Below are positions 1-8,459 of a stretch of DNA of 64,000 bases, one piece after another; positions within the stretch are counted from its first letter, which is position 1, and every line of letters starts with the position of its first letter. Both the position numbers and the translations under genes were made by a program. This DNA is from an uncultured Clostridia bacterium (GTDB lineage Bacteria > Bacillota > Clostridia > Monoglobales > Monoglobaceae): positions 1 to 64,000 of the forward strand of contig CAKSIW010000001.1 of NCBI GenBank assembly GCA_934463175.1, read 5' to 3'. The notes under the pieces were generated by a model. The model saw only the letters and a program-made list of their open reading frames with translations, was not told the DNA's origin and did not search any database.

Positions 1-353
1 AGATACACCGCGCCCGGTCTTTCGGTGCCGTTGAAGCCCCAGACTGCCTTGATTGTTTTCGGGTCAAGATCCATTGTCTCACTGCCATAGCACCAGCACG
101 GAGTCACAGACAGCGTTGCAACAACGTTTTCCTTTGAAAACTGCTCCGCAACCCTTGCCGCCTCTGCACCGCCGCCGATTGTCGTGCAGCCGATTACGCA
201 CTCAACCGCACTTCCGTCAGCATAGCAAAGGGTTGATGAAATCAGCTCCGCCGCCGCCTTCGCCATGTTCATTGTCTGATTCTCCAGCGACTCTCTGACG
301 CCGCCCCATCTGCCGTCGATTACGGGACGTATTCCGATTCTTGGTTTTAACAT
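1..353 (-). CDS. fucI: L-fucose isomerase, N-terminal part (cut by window edge)
   Basis: The first 117 residues of L-fucose isomerase, which interconverts L-fucose and L-fuculose in the cytoplasm. The gene runs off the left edge, so only the N-terminal domain is seen. The opening [15 protein letters not shown], then VRESLE, TMNMAKA, and the block [15 protein letters not shown] followed by [14 protein letters not shown] match my memory of FucI. The start at 353 has AGGAGG eight bases upstream (361-366). It is divergent from an AraC-type regulator at 532, so a fucose utilisation operon probably continues to the left under that regulator. L-arabinose isomerase is less likely because the motifs are those of FucI. 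Confidence 0.88.
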   Translation of the reverse strand, partial: MLKPRIGIRPVIDGRWGGVRESLENQTMNMAKAAAELISSTLCYADGSAVECVIGCTTIGGGAEAARVAEQFSKENVVATLSVTPCWCYGSETMDLDPKTIKAVWGFNGTERPGAVY

Positions 354-531
354 TTTTCATTCCTCCTGTATAATATTTTTGAAATTGCTTGAAAAATTTA
401 TTTTTTTATGATAATATGGATTTATCAATCAATACGCATATGCCGCGCAGATGATTGTTTTCACCATAATTATAGCATATCTTTGCTAATGGAAATATGA
501 AAAAATCAACACAGAATATGGAGTTTTCGGT
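354..531. promoter_or_regulatory. Divergent regulatory region between fucI and the AraC regulator
   Basis: 178 bp of AT-rich DNA separating two divergent genes. It holds the ribosome binding sites of both (AGGAGG for fucI at 361-366; GGAG before 532). Promoters and AraC half-sites must lie here, but I could not define a convincing -35/-10 pair or paired operator by eye. Confidence 0.5.
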
Positions 532-1344
532 ATGGATATACAGAAAAATCATTTTTTTTCGGACATAATAAACAAATTAAACATTGAGATTCTCGACAGC
601 GGATATGTATACGGAGACACCGCATGGAACGGAAAAAACATCTGCTCGCCGTTTTCACGCCTTTATTACATTGAGAGCGGTCACGGCATACTCAAATATG
701 CCTCAACGAAAATCGTCATGAACCCGGGTCATGTCTATCTCGTTCCGACCGGGCTGAATTTCAGCTACAGCTGCGAGGACAGCTTCACAAAGCTGTTTTT
801 TCATGTCAACATAACACGCCCCGACGGCTATGACATTTTCGCGGACTGCGGCTCATGCATTGCGTCACCGATTTCGCTTTATGAAATCCAACGGCTGAAG
901 GATCTTTACAGCTCAAACAGTCTCCTGGGTGTGCTGAAAATCAAACAGGAGTTGCTCAGCCGAGTGACCTCAATGGTTCCGCCTGCGGCGGTTTCGGCGG
1001 TTTTTGCGGCGGTATATTCCCCCATGGTTCAGAAAACAATCGACTATATTCAGCTCAACCTTTCAATCCAACTGAAATCCTCCGCGCTCGCCGACATGCT
1101 CTTCATCTCGGAAAGCACTCTGTGCAAGCACTTCAAAGCAGAGGTCGGTGTTACAATCGGAAAATATATTGATGACTTGATTTTCTTTAATGCGGAAAAG
1201 CTGCTGCTCAAATCAAACTGGTCAATCAACCAAATCAGCGAGACACTCGGATTCTGCGACCAGTTCTATTTTTCCAGACGCTTCAAGCAGAAATACAACC
1301 AAACCCCTCTGCAATATCGGAAAAAACTAAGCTCTGTCCTTTGA
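532..1344 (+). CDS. AraC-family transcriptional regulator
   Basis: A 270-residue regulator with the usual layout: an N-terminal cupin-like sensing domain (about 20-150; FSRLYYIESGHGILKY then NPGHVYLVPTGL) and a C-terminal pair of helix-turn-helix units. The first unit is LADMLFISESTLCKHFKAEVG (about 183-203) and the second is ISETLGFCDQFYFSRRFKQKYNQTPLQYR (about 234-262), which holds the family signature. It is divergently transcribed from fucI, the normal position for a regulator of a sugar operon, so fucose or a related sugar is the likely effector; this is inference from position only. GGAG lies eight bases before the ATG. Confidence 0.88.
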   Translation: MDIQKNHFFSDIINKLNIEILDSGYVYGDTAWNGKNICSPFSRLYYIESGHGILKYASTKIVMNPGHVYLVPTGLNFSYSCEDSFTKLFFHVNITRPDGYDIFADCGSCIASPISLYEIQRLKDLYSSNSLLGVLKIKQELLSRVTSMVPPAAVSAVFAAVYSPMVQKTIDYIQLNLSIQLKSSALADMLFISESTLCKHFKAEVGVTIGKYIDDLIFFNAEKLLLKSNWSINQISETLGFCDQFYFSRRFKQKYNQTPLQYRKKLSSVL

Positions 1345-1400
1345 GGCTCGGGAAAAAACAAAAGAATTACATGCTTTAAATCAAAAAATCAGAACAGCGT

Positions 1401-1450
1401 TGAAGCAAAAAAATAACTGAGGCGTGCGCCTCAGTTATTTTTTTGCTTCA
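1401..1450. terminator. Perfect inverted repeat, bidirectional terminator
   Basis: Two 24-base arms (1401-1424 and 1427-1450) are exact reverse complements around a two-base centre. Each arm has a GC-rich core next to the loop and a run of seven T on the far side, so it can terminate both the AraC gene from the left and the minus-strand operon from the right. The right arm is also the last codons and stop of the 1431-1853 gene. Confidence 0.85.
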
Positions 1451-1853
1451 GCTTTTTATACCATATACTGGTTGATTCCCCCGTTTTTACAGTTTGTTTA
1501 ACAATATTTCCGCTTTCGTCATATGTCGTTTCTTCCACTTGGTATTTACCGTCTTTTCGCGACTCCACGGTTTGTTTAATAATATTTCCGTTTTCGTCAT
1601 ACATCGTTTCTTCCACTTGGTATTTACCGTCTTTTTGCGACTTCACGATTTGTTTAATATTTCCGTCTTCATCACAAATAGTATCTTTTATATACCACCC
1701 TCGAGGTCCTTCTGATATGCAATGTGTTATGTACGGAAGGTAACCACTCTTTGTGCGTCTTCTTATCAATCCTTCCTGTTTATTATCCATTTGATTTTTA
1801 TCTGTTTGTGCTGCTATTTTTCTGTCATAAATTTCTTTTTCTGTCTCGTCCAT
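1431..1853 (-). CDS. Unknown protein with 26-residue repeats
   Basis: A 140-residue protein I do not recognise. Its C-terminal two thirds consist of nearly three copies of a 26-residue unit with the core KDGKYQVEET-YDE-GNI-KQTV. At DNA level the copies recur every 78 bp (marker at 1493, 1571 and 1649); the outermost copy lacks one codon. The YDE-GN turn resembles RHS/YD or MORN-like repeats. There is no signal peptide or membrane segment. It is the last gene of the operon that holds the transketolase, 50 bp after it. Its ribosome binding site is weak and its final codons lie inside the terminator hairpin, so expression is plausible but not certain. Confidence 0.55.
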   Translation of the reverse strand: MDETEKEIYDRKIAAQTDKNQMDNKQEGLIRRRTKSGYLPYITHCISEGPRGWYIKDTICDEDGNIKQIVKSQKDGKYQVEETMYDENGNIIKQTVESRKDGKYQVEETTYDESGNIVKQTVKTGESTSIWYKKLKQKNN

Positions 1854-1903
1854 TTTTATTTCGCCACTTTCCCATTTTGACGTTTGCTGTCTTTCCCGTC
1901 CGC

Positions 1904-2851
1904 CTAACCTTTTCTTGCAATGACCTTCTTTGCCTTCTCAACAATTGTCTTTGTGTCAAGACCGTACATTTCAAGCAGAACCGCAGGGACACCCGAACGA
2001 CCGAACACATCGCGCGTTCCGACTCTTTCGGTCGGGGTCGGGCAGTTCTCCGCCAGAACCTCCGCAACAGCAGAGCCGAGACCTCCGATTATATTATGCT
2101 CCTCAGCAGTCACAATCGCGCCTGTCTCCTTTGCTGCCTTTATGATTATATCCTCGTCAATCGGCTTTATGGTGTGAATGTTAATCACTCTTGCGCTGAT
2201 TCCCGTTTCCGCAAGTGCCGCTGCCGCCTCAATGGCATTCGGCACCATGAGACCGGTTGCAATTATCGTAACGTCCGAGCCGTCTTTCAGCTGAACGCCC
2301 TTGCCCCACTCAAACTTATAGTCATCGCCGAAGATTGTCGGAACGGCAAGCCTGCCGAATCTCAGATACACCGGACCTTCATAATCAATTGCAGCCTTCA
2401 CCGCAAGTCTCGACTCGGTTGCATCGGCAGGATTGATGATTGTCATTCCGGGAATTGTTCTCATAATTCCGATATCTTCAAGACACTGATGTGTTGCACC
2501 GTCCTCACCGACGGAAATTCCCGCATGTGTTGCGCCGATTTTCACATTCAGGTGCGGATACCCGATTGAGTTTCTCACCTGTTCAAACGCACGTCCTGCC
2601 GCAAACATTGCGAACGAACTTGCAAAAACAATTTTTCCGCAGGTTGAAAGTCCTGCCGCCGTTGACATCATGTTGCCCTCGGCAATTCCCATATTGATGA
2701 ATCTTTCGGGATACATCTTCTTGAAGCTTTCTGTCTTTGTCGATTTTGAGAGGTCCGCGTCCAGAACAACAATGCGCGGATCTGCTCCGAATTCAGCCAA
2801 AGCTGCACCATATGCCTCTCTTGTTGCCTTTTTTTCGCCAATCTTATACAT
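1904..2851 (-). CDS. Transketolase, C-terminal subunit
   Basis: A 315-residue protein corresponding to the pyrimidine-binding and C-terminal domains of transketolase, the pentose phosphate enzyme that moves two-carbon units between sugar phosphates. The catalytic/cofactor segment ERFINMGIAEGNMMSTAAGLS (about 49-69) contains the conserved Glu that activates thiamine diphosphate. The split arrangement, with the other half encoded just upstream, is common in Clostridia and archaea. Stop of the upstream half and this ATG share one base (TAATG at 2851), implying coupled translation and a 1:1 complex. A 1-deoxyxylulose-5-phosphate synthase half is less likely because the partner has transketolase N-terminal motifs. 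Confidence 0.92.
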   Translation of the reverse strand: MYKIGEKKATREAYGAALAEFGADPRIVVLDADLSKSTKTESFKKMYPERFINMGIAEGNMMSTAAGLSTCGKIVFASSFAMFAAGRAFEQVRNSIGYPHLNVKIGATHAGISVGEDGATHQCLEDIGIMRTIPGMTIINPADATESRLAVKAAIDYEGPVYLRFGRLAVPTIFGDDYKFEWGKGVQLKDGSDVTIIATGLMVPNAIEAAAALAETGISARVINIHTIKPIDEDIIIKAAKETGAIVTAEEHNIIGGLGSAVAEVLAENCPTPTERVGTRDVFGRSGVPAVLLEMYGLDTKTIVEKAKKVIARKG

Positions 2852-3699
2852 TATTCTTCACCTCTCAAATCTTCAATATATTTATCAAGCTCCGCAACAG
2901 CCGCCGCATACTGCTCATCGTTCGGTGCCGCGCCGTGCCAGCCTGCCTCATTCTCCATGAACGAAACGCCCTTGCCCTTTATGCTCTTTGCAATGATAAC
3001 TGTCGGCTTTCCCTTCACGCTTTTCGCCTCATCAACCGCTTTTTCAAGCGCGTCATAGTCATGTGCGTCCGCACATATCACATTCCAGCCGAAAGCACGG
3101 AATTTTTCATCAAACGGTGTCGGGTTCATGACCTTTGTTATATCGCCGTCAATCTGCAAGCCGTTGAAATCAAGAAACGCAGTGAGGTTGTCAAGCTTAT
3201 AGTGTGCCGCAAACATTGCAGCCTCCCAAACCTGCCCCTCCTCGCACTCACCGTCGCCGAGAACCGCATAGACACGGTATGTCTTGCCGTCAAGCTTTCC
3301 TGCAAGTGCCATTCCGCAAGCCGCACTGATTCCCTGTCCGAGTGAGCCTGTTGACATATCAACACCCGAAACGCCCTTCATATCGGGGTGTCCCTGGAGA
3401 TAGCTGTCAGCATGACGGAAGGTTTTTATGTCCTCCTTGGGAATGAATCCGCGCTCCGCAAGCGCACCGTAGAGTGCCGGCGAAGCATGTCCCTTTGAAA
3501 GAACGAATCTGTCGCGTTCGGGGTCTTTCGGATTTTCGGGGTCAACATTCATTTCCTTCATGTATAAGTACGACAGAATATCCGCACACGACAGCGAACC
3601 GCCCGGGTGTCCTGCTTTTGCACTGTGTACCGCTTCAAGCGCCATTTTTCTGATGTTTGCCGCATGAAGCTTCAGCTCTCTGACATTTTCTTTGTTCAT
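2851..3699 (-). CDS. Transketolase, N-terminal subunit
   Basis: A 282-residue protein with the diphosphate-binding half of transketolase. Visible motifs are HSAKAGHPGGSLSCADIL (about 25-42), LSKGHASPALYGAL (about 68-81), and the thiamine diphosphate motif GDGECEEGQVWEAAMFAAHYKLDNLTAFLD (about 148-177). It forms the functional enzyme with the product of the next gene. The start has GGGAGG at good spacing, 42 bp after the upstream YitT gene, so the pair sits in the operon that begins with cysE. Confidence 0.93.
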   Translation of the reverse strand: MNKENVRELKLHAANIRKMALEAVHSAKAGHPGGSLSCADILSYLYMKEMNVDPENPKDPERDRFVLSKGHASPALYGALAERGFIPKEDIKTFRHADSYLQGHPDMKGVSGVDMSTGSLGQGISAACGMALAGKLDGKTYRVYAVLGDGECEEGQVWEAAMFAAHYKLDNLTAFLDFNGLQIDGDITKVMNPTPFDEKFRAFGWNVICADAHDYDALEKAVDEAKSVKGKPTVIIAKSIKGKGVSFMENEAGWHGAAPNDEQYAAAVAELDKYIEDLRGEE

Positions 3700-3740
3700 T
3701 TGAGTTCCTCCCTATGACATTCATTTAATTTAGCCTGATA

Positions 3741-4580
3741 TTATACATAATTCTTAAAACCGTTTCCCAGCACCTCGCGAGCGTCCGAGACAATCACAAA
3801 TGCACGGCTGTCGGCTTTTTGGATTATTTTTTTCAATTTCCCGATTTCATATTTCTTCACAACGCACATGAGAACCGTCTTATCGTTTCCGGAATATATT
3901 GATGACGCGTCAAGCGCGGTTGTACCTCTTGAAAGCTCACGCGAAATCTCCTCGGAGATTTTTTTCGGCGAATCGGATATGACATAAACCATTTTCGCAA
4001 AATCCACGCCCTCAACAATCAGATCAAGGACATATGAGCTGATGAAAAGAGCTGCAGCGGAATAGAGCGCAACCTCCCATCTCTGATATACAACTCCTGC
4101 AAGCGTGACAATCGCCGCGTCAATAATCAGAACAAATCTGCCCACCGAAAATTCGGGGAATTTCTTCTTCAGCAGCATTGCCGCAATGTCCGTGCCGCCC
4201 GTTGTTGTCCCCTCGCGGAATATAATCCCCATTCCCAGTCCCATGAGTGCTCCGCCGTAGACCGCCGACAAAATCAAATCTGTTGTCATCGGCTTCAGGA
4301 ACGAAAGAATGTCGGTCAGAGATGAAAGCGAAATCATCCCGAGAAGTGACATCAGCATGAAGCCCACGCTGAACCGCCTTGCAGCCAGCACAAAAATCGG
4401 TATGTTCAGAACGAGTATCAGCACTCCGACAGGCACGTCCGTCAGGTGGTTTATCACAATTGCAAGTCCGCTCACGCCGCCGGGTGCAATGTCGGCAGGC
4501 ACCAGAAACAAATCAAGTGCCGCCGCCATCAAAAATGCGCCCAGAATTGTGAACACAGCCTTTTTGAAGTTCTTCGCCAT
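3741..4580 (-). CDS. YitT family membrane protein (DUF161 + DUF2179)
   Basis: A 279-residue integral membrane protein of unknown function. About five or six hydrophobic segments cover residues 5-190 (for example AVFTILGAFLMAAALDLFLVP near the N-terminus), with the family motif APGGVSGLAI and the repeat-like TTTGGTDIAAMLL. A soluble DUF2179 domain (about 195-275) follows. The start chosen, MAKNFKK at 4580, has a GGGG-containing ribosome site; a longer frame would begin at 4640 and overlap mrnC. A second YitT gene lies at 53952-54845. Substrate and mechanism of the family are not known to me. Confidence 0.85.
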   Translation of the reverse strand: MAKNFKKAVFTILGAFLMAAALDLFLVPADIAPGGVSGLAIVINHLTDVPVGVLILVLNIPIFVLAARRFSVGFMLMSLLGMISLSSLTDILSFLKPMTTDLILSAVYGGALMGLGMGIIFREGTTTGGTDIAAMLLKKKFPEFSVGRFVLIIDAAIVTLAGVVYQRWEVALYSAAALFISSYVLDLIVEGVDFAKMVYVISDSPKKISEEISRELSRGTTALDASSIYSGNDKTVLMCVVKKYEIGKLKKIIQKADSRAFVIVSDAREVLGNGFKNYV

Positions 4581-4629
4581 AACATCAGACCCCTTTTGAA
4601 ATGATATGTAACGGAGTCTGAGACAAAGC

Positions 4630-5037
4630 TCACTCTTCAATCAGATTTTTCAGAAGCTCGGTGATTCTCCCGTGTCTGCCCTTCAGATAGAGATAGCCGA
4701 CAAGTGCCTCAACACCTGTTGCCGATTTATATTCGCACACGTCCGCGTTTTTCGGAGGGTGCGAATTTGCATTTCTGCCGCGGCGGTACACCGCGTCCTC
4801 CTCCTCGGAAAGCTTGTCCGAAATGCGGCGGTAAAGCTCTGCCTGCGCATGTGCCTTCACCATGCGGCAAGCCTGCCTGTGAAGCTGTTTCACCGGCAGA
4901 TTTGCACCGCTGATAATATATGTTCTGACAAAAAGCTCATATACGCAGTCACCGATATATGCAAGCACAAGCGGTGAATATTGCTCGGGGGCAACCTTCA
5001 CGCCCGCGTTAAATTCATTTATAAACTCATCAAGCAT
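4630..5037 (-). CDS. mrnC: Mini-ribonuclease III
   Basis: 135 residues with a single RNase III catalytic domain and no double-stranded RNA-binding domain, the hallmark of Mini-III, which matures 23S rRNA ends. The LAYIGDCVYELFVRTYII segment (about 25-42) carries the conserved acidic residue, and the C-terminal YKSATGVEALVGYLYLKG (about 103-120) carries the catalytic Glu. It lies eight bases downstream of cysS, the classical cysS-mrnC arrangement of Bacillota. Confidence 0.93.
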   Translation of the reverse strand: MLDEFINEFNAGVKVAPEQYSPLVLAYIGDCVYELFVRTYIISGANLPVKQLHRQACRMVKAHAQAELYRRISDKLSEEEDAVYRRGRNANSHPPKNADVCEYKSATGVEALVGYLYLKGRHGRITELLKNLIEE

Positions 5038-5045
5038 TGCTCCAC

Positions 5046-6449
5046 CTATGCCCTTGTGAGCTGCTGTCCCTGCGGAGTGTCCTTGACAATCAAGCCCAGG
5101 CTGCGCAGCTTGTCGCGGATTTCATCGGACTTCGCCCAGTTCTTTGATTCGCGTGCAAGGCGGCGTTCCTCCAGAAGTGCCTCAACCTCGCTGTCCGCAC
5201 CGTCCTCATTCTTTTTCTGAAGAAGTCCGAGGATTCCTCCAAGCTCGCGGATTGTGTCAACCGTGAACCTTATGGTTCCGCATGAAAATCCGCTCTGAGC
5301 CGTGATTGCCTTATTTGCCGCAGAAACCATCTCGAATATTGCCGAAATTGCGTCCGCAGTGTTCAAGTCGTCGTCCATTGCTTCAATATATTTCTTCTTC
5401 AGCGTCTCAATTTCCTTCTTATATTCAAGCTCTGCCTCATTCGCCTCACGCTCACCGGCATTTTCCGCCGCAAATTCCATGTCGGAAATGCAGTTATAAA
5501 TTCTGTCAAGAGCCGACTTTGCCGATTCCATGAGTGTTTTGCTGAAGTTTATCGGGCTTCTGTAGTGTGCGGAGAGCATGAAAAATCTGATTACCTCATA
5601 GTCAAACTCCTCCGCAATCTCCCTCACCGTGAAAAAGTTGCCGAGAGACTTTGACATCTTTTTGTTGTCAATGTTAATGTAGCCGTTGTGCAGCCAGTAG
5701 TTTGCAAACGTGACGCCGTTTGCACATTCGCTTTGGGCAATCTCATTTTCATGGTGCGGAAAAATCAAGTCCTGACCGCCGCTGTGAATGTCGATTGTCT
5801 TTGCAAGAAATTTGTTTGCCATTGCGCTGCACTCAATGTGCCAGCCGGGGCGTCCCATACCCCACGGGCTTTCCCATGCAGGCTCGCCCGGCTTCTGTTT
5901 TTTCCACAGAGCAAAATCCATCGGGTCGCGCTTTGCCTCGTTGACGTCAATTCTTGCTCCGCTTTCCAAATCCTCCAGCGGCTGGTGCGAAAGCTTGCCG
6001 TATCCGTCAAACTTCTTTGCCGCAAAATATACATCTCCGTCAACGTTATATGCAAACCCTTTTTCCTCAAGAGTCCTGACAAGCTCGATTATCGCGTCAA
6101 TATTGTCAGTTGCCCTCGGGTGATATGTTGCGCGCTTGATTCCGAGACCGTCCGCGTCACGGAAATATTCCTCAATGTATTGATCCGCAAGCTCGCGCAC
6201 CGTGATTCCAAGCTCATTTGCCTTGTTAATCATCTTGTCGTCTATGTCGGTGAAGTTCTGCACAAAATACACCGTGTTTCCGCAGTATTCAAGGTATCTG
6301 CGGAGCGTGTCGAATATGATGAACGGACGCGCGTTTCCTATGTGAAAGAAATTATAGACCGTCGGACCGCACGAATACATTCTCACAACGCCGCATTCCA
6401 CGGGAACAAATTCTTCTTTTTCTCTTTTCAGTGTGTTGTATAGTCTCAT
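5046..6449 (-). CDS. cysS: Cysteinyl-tRNA synthetase
   Basis: 467 residues, the usual length, charging tRNA-Cys in the cytoplasm. The class I signature HIGN is at about 36-39 and KMSKS near residue 267; zinc ligands include Cys27 in MYSCGPT and the Cys of WHIECSAMA. The C-terminal anticodon-recognition region ends with a lysine-poor [21 protein letters not shown], typical of CysRS. Its ATG overlaps the cysE stop by four bases (ATGA), so translation is probably coupled to serine acetylation, the first step of cysteine synthesis. Confidence 0.97.
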   Translation of the reverse strand: MRLYNTLKREKEEFVPVECGVVRMYSCGPTVYNFFHIGNARPFIIFDTLRRYLEYCGNTVYFVQNFTDIDDKMINKANELGITVRELADQYIEEYFRDADGLGIKRATYHPRATDNIDAIIELVRTLEEKGFAYNVDGDVYFAAKKFDGYGKLSHQPLEDLESGARIDVNEAKRDPMDFALWKKQKPGEPAWESPWGMGRPGWHIECSAMANKFLAKTIDIHSGGQDLIFPHHENEIAQSECANGVTFANYWLHNGYINIDNKKMSKSLGNFFTVREIAEEFDYEVIRFFMLSAHYRSPINFSKTLMESAKSALDRIYNCISDMEFAAENAGEREANEAELEYKKEIETLKKKYIEAMDDDLNTADAISAIFEMVSAANKAITAQSGFSCGTIRFTVDTIRELGGILGLLQKKNEDGADSEVEALLEERRLARESKNWAKSDEIRDKLRSLGLIVKDTPQGQQLTRA

Positions 6450-7129
6450 AATTCTTCGGTTTCCTCCCCCTCAGTTTTTTTGTTTTCCGAAGCCTTTGCC
6501 TTCTCCGACAGCCTGTCAACGTCCGCCCTTAGTCGGCAAAGCTCCATTGAAACAGGGTCGGGAATATGTATCTGGTCAAGGTCAATCTTTGCGCGTGCAA
6601 TTTTAACATTGTTGCATTTCACAACATGGGCAGGAACACCGACGCATGTGCTGTTCGGCGGTATTTCATTGAGAACCACCGCGTTTGCCGCAATTTTGCT
6701 GTTGTCGCCGACCTTGAACGGTCCGAGAACCTTTGCACCGCTGCCGATTGTGACATTGTTTCCGATTGTCGGGTGTCTTTTTCCCTTGTCCTTGCCCGTT
6801 CCTCCGAGAGTGACGCCCTGATATATCGTGCAGTTGTCACCTATGACCGCGGTCTCGCCGATGACCACGCCCATTCCGTGATCAATGAAAAGTCCCTTGC
6901 CTATTGTTGCGGCAGGGTGAATCTCAATTCCCGTCTTGCGCCGTGTGCGTTTTGAAATCCAGTCCGCAATGAAAAAGTGTCCCTTGTGATAAAGACGGTT
7001 TGCAATGCGGTAGTTCATGACCGCACGGACTCCGGGATACAAAAGAAGAACCTGCGCACGGCTTCTTGCCGCAGGGTCTCTTTCAAAAACGAGATTGACC
7101 TCCTCGGATAAACGCTTGAAAATTCCCAT
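6446..7129 (-). CDS. cysE: Serine O-acetyltransferase
   Basis: 227 residues, transferring acetyl from acetyl-CoA to serine for cysteine synthesis. Residues about 65-165 form the left-handed beta-helix of hexapeptide repeats ([23 protein letters not shown], then [34 protein letters not shown]). It is the short EpsC-like form. The charged C-terminal tail ([18 protein letters not shown]) is variable. It heads the operon with cysS and mrnC. A promoter (TTTACT-17 bp-TATAAT, 7170-7198) lies just upstream, but I see no good Shine-Dalgarno sequence before the ATG, which is unlike every neighbour. Confidence 0.94.
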   Translation of the reverse strand: MGIFKRLSEEVNLVFERDPAARSRAQVLLLYPGVRAVMNYRIANRLYHKGHFFIADWISKRTRRKTGIEIHPAATIGKGLFIDHGMGVVIGETAVIGDNCTIYQGVTLGGTGKDKGKRHPTIGNNVTIGSGAKVLGPFKVGDNSKIAANAVVLNEIPPNSTCVGVPAHVVKCNNVKIARAKIDLDQIHIPDPVSMELCRLRADVDRLSEKAKASENKKTEGEETEEL

Positions 7130-7169
7130 ATATTTTTAACACAGCCTTTCTGACCATTCACAAAATAAT

Positions 7170-7198
7170 ATTATACACTACTTTTTTCCTTTAGTAAA
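7170..7198 (-). promoter_or_regulatory. Promoter of the cysE operon
   Basis: On the minus strand, TATAAT (7170-7175) is preceded at 17 bp by TTTACT (7193-7198). It leaves about 40 bases of leader before cysE at 7129, too short for a T-box or riboswitch. Confidence 0.55.
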
Positions 7199-7256
7199 GC
7201 AAATTTCACAAATTACCCGAATTTTATGAATTTTTAATAATTATATCTGACTTAAT

Positions 7257-7295
7257 TAAAACTGCGGCCGCCTGAGTTTTCATACGCGACCGCAG
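7257..7295 (-). terminator. Terminator after the secreted protein gene
   Basis: Minus-strand arms CTGCGGTCGC (7286-7295) and GCGGCCGCAG (7262-7271) pair over ten bases with one G-U wobble, then a T-rich tail. It lies nine bases past the stop of the 7304-7768 gene. Confidence 0.75.
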
Positions 7296-7303
7296 AAAGC
7301 CGG

Positions 7304-7768
7304 CTATCTGATACTGTAGCCGCCCTTTATCATCAATATAATATCGGTGTCTGCCCTGACTCCGCGCCCGTCACTCACGGGAACAATCAGCAGGTGATTT
7401 GAGGGCATTGCCTCGCCGTTTGCCAAATCATATCCGCCTGTGGTGTCCGCCACGCCGCCCTTTTCGGTTGCAATGACACCTGCCTTGCCCATTCGCAGAA
7501 TCAGCTCCGTTCCCGCAGAACAGATGATCTCGCTTCCCGACTTCACCTCAACAACCTCAAAGCTTGCGCCCGAGGTGCCGTTTCCGCCGCCCGACAGCTC
7601 CGCAAGTCTGCTTTCCACATATCTGCGGATTTCGGGCATGAGCTGATTTTCAATATATGACTTTGAAATCAGCGGGTCATCGCTCGTGCCGGGTTCTGCA
7701 AGTGCCACGGTGAACATTCCGAACACGCAGCACAAAAACGCCGAAATCAAACGCTTTGTCTTTTTCAT
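7304..7768 (-). CDS. Secreted protein of unknown function
   Basis: 154 residues with a signal peptide (KKTKRLISAFLCCVFGMFTVALA, cleavage probably after ALA at about residue 24). The mature part starts with a helical stretch (DPLISKSYIENQLMPEIRRYVESRL), a glycine-rich linker, then a compact beta-rich domain (about 70-154) ending MIKGGYSI. Similar small exported proteins beginning DPLISKSY are, as I recall, frequent in Clostridia and unannotated. It follows the endoA toxin gene by 33 bp and ends at a clear terminator. The function is unknown. Confidence 0.7.
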   Translation of the reverse strand: MKKTKRLISAFLCCVFGMFTVALAEPGTSDDPLISKSYIENQLMPEIRRYVESRLAELSGGGNGTSGASFEVVEVKSGSEIICSAGTELILRMGKAGVIATEKGGVADTTGGYDLANGEAMPSNHLLIVPVSDGRGVRADTDIILMIKGGYSIR

Positions 7769-7801
7769 ATTCTCATCAGTCCCTTCGTTTTTCGCATGAA
7801 A

Positions 7802-8146
7802 TCAGCTCAGCCCGAAACTGATTTCCAGAGCCTCGTTGACACGCGTCATGAGCTTGTCATCAAGATGCCCGATTTTCTCCTTCAGTCTTTGCTTGTCAAT
7901 TGTACGGATCTGTTCGGCAAGCACCACCGAGTCCTTTGACAGTCCGTATTCGTTTGCCTCAAGCTCAATGTGCGTCGGCATTTTCGCTTTGTTTATCTGC
8001 GACGTAATCGCGGTTGCAATGACCGTCGGGCTGTATTTGTTCCCGATGTCGTTCTGAATAATCAGAACGGGTCTCACACCGCCCTGCTCCGAACCCACAA
8101 CAGGGCTCAAATCAGCATAATAGATGTCTCCTCTTTTAATTATCAC
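7802..8146 (-). CDS. ndoA: EndoA/MazF-type mRNA interferase toxin
   Basis: 114 residues of the PemK/MazF family, close in length to Bacillus EndoA. The [29 protein letters not shown] opening (about 5-33) carries the family core, followed by [10 protein letters not shown] and [13 protein letters not shown]. The family cleaves single-stranded mRNA at short sequence motifs. The start is GTG at 8146, two bases after the antitoxin stop, with GGAG inside the end of the antitoxin gene. The order alr - antitoxin - toxin is the conserved Bacillota arrangement. Confidence 0.93.
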   Translation of the reverse strand: MIIKRGDIYYADLSPVVGSEQGGVRPVLIIQNDIGNKYSPTVIATAITSQINKAKMPTHIELEANEYGLSKDSVVLAEQIRTIDKQRLKEKIGHLDDKLMTRVNEALEISFGLS

Positions 8147-8148
8147 AA

Positions 8149-8352
8149 TTATTCACACTCCGCAAGTTTTTGTTCACAGCGTGCAAGCACGCCGTTGTCG
8201 GCGCTGAGCGCACTGTTCGCCAAACTCAAATTGATACGTGACATTTCCCTGTAGCCCTCAATCATACTTATTTTCCGCCGTGCATTGCGGCTCATCTCCG
8301 CATGTTTTTTTGCGGTTTCGCCATGCCTCTCGGCACATTCCCTTTCTCTCAC
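8149..8352 (-). CDS. EndoAI-like antitoxin, apparently without DNA-binding domain
   Basis: A 67-residue protein just upstream of the toxin. Residues about 25-67 ([20 protein letters not shown] then [12 protein letters not shown]) match the toxin-binding C-terminal part of Bacillus EndoAI, which I recall as RRGYMEMAKINLNISSEA with AECE. The ribbon-helix-helix DNA-binding half of EndoAI is not visible. I chose the GTG at 8352 because GGGGGGA precedes it by six bases; an ATG-ATG at 8391 has no ribosome site. A -10 TATAAT lies upstream at 8407-8412. Neutralisation of the toxin is inferred from homology and position. Confidence 0.72.
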   Translation of the reverse strand: MRERECAERHGETAKKHAEMSRNARRKISMIEGYREMSRINLSLANSALSADNGVLARCEQKLAECE

Positions 8353-8436
8353 GAAAAATCCCCCCATATCAATTCTCGGGCAGCGCATCATTTGCGCCGC
8401 TGATATATTATACGCAGTATGACTTGTTTCAGCTAA

Positions 8437-8459
8437 TTGTAAATACTATGTATTTACAA
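8437..8459. promoter_or_regulatory. AT-rich palindrome upstream of the antitoxin
   Basis: Nine-base perfect arms (TTGTAAATA and TATTTACAA) around CTATG. It spans the alr stop codon and sits just upstream of the antitoxin promoter. There is no T-tract, so an operator is more likely than a terminator. Confidence 0.4.

Noticed and set aside
3719..3745. Possible third short copy of the hairpin repeat (AGCCTGATATTA)
   Set aside because: Only about 12 bases resemble the arm and there is no second arm.
5688..6443. 251-codon plus-strand frame opposite cysS
   Set aside because: Shadow frame over a synthetase with HIGN and KMSKS motifs.
7130..7303. T-box or cysteine-responsive leader before cysE
   Set aside because: The promoter lies about 40 bases from the start, leaving no room for a structured leader.
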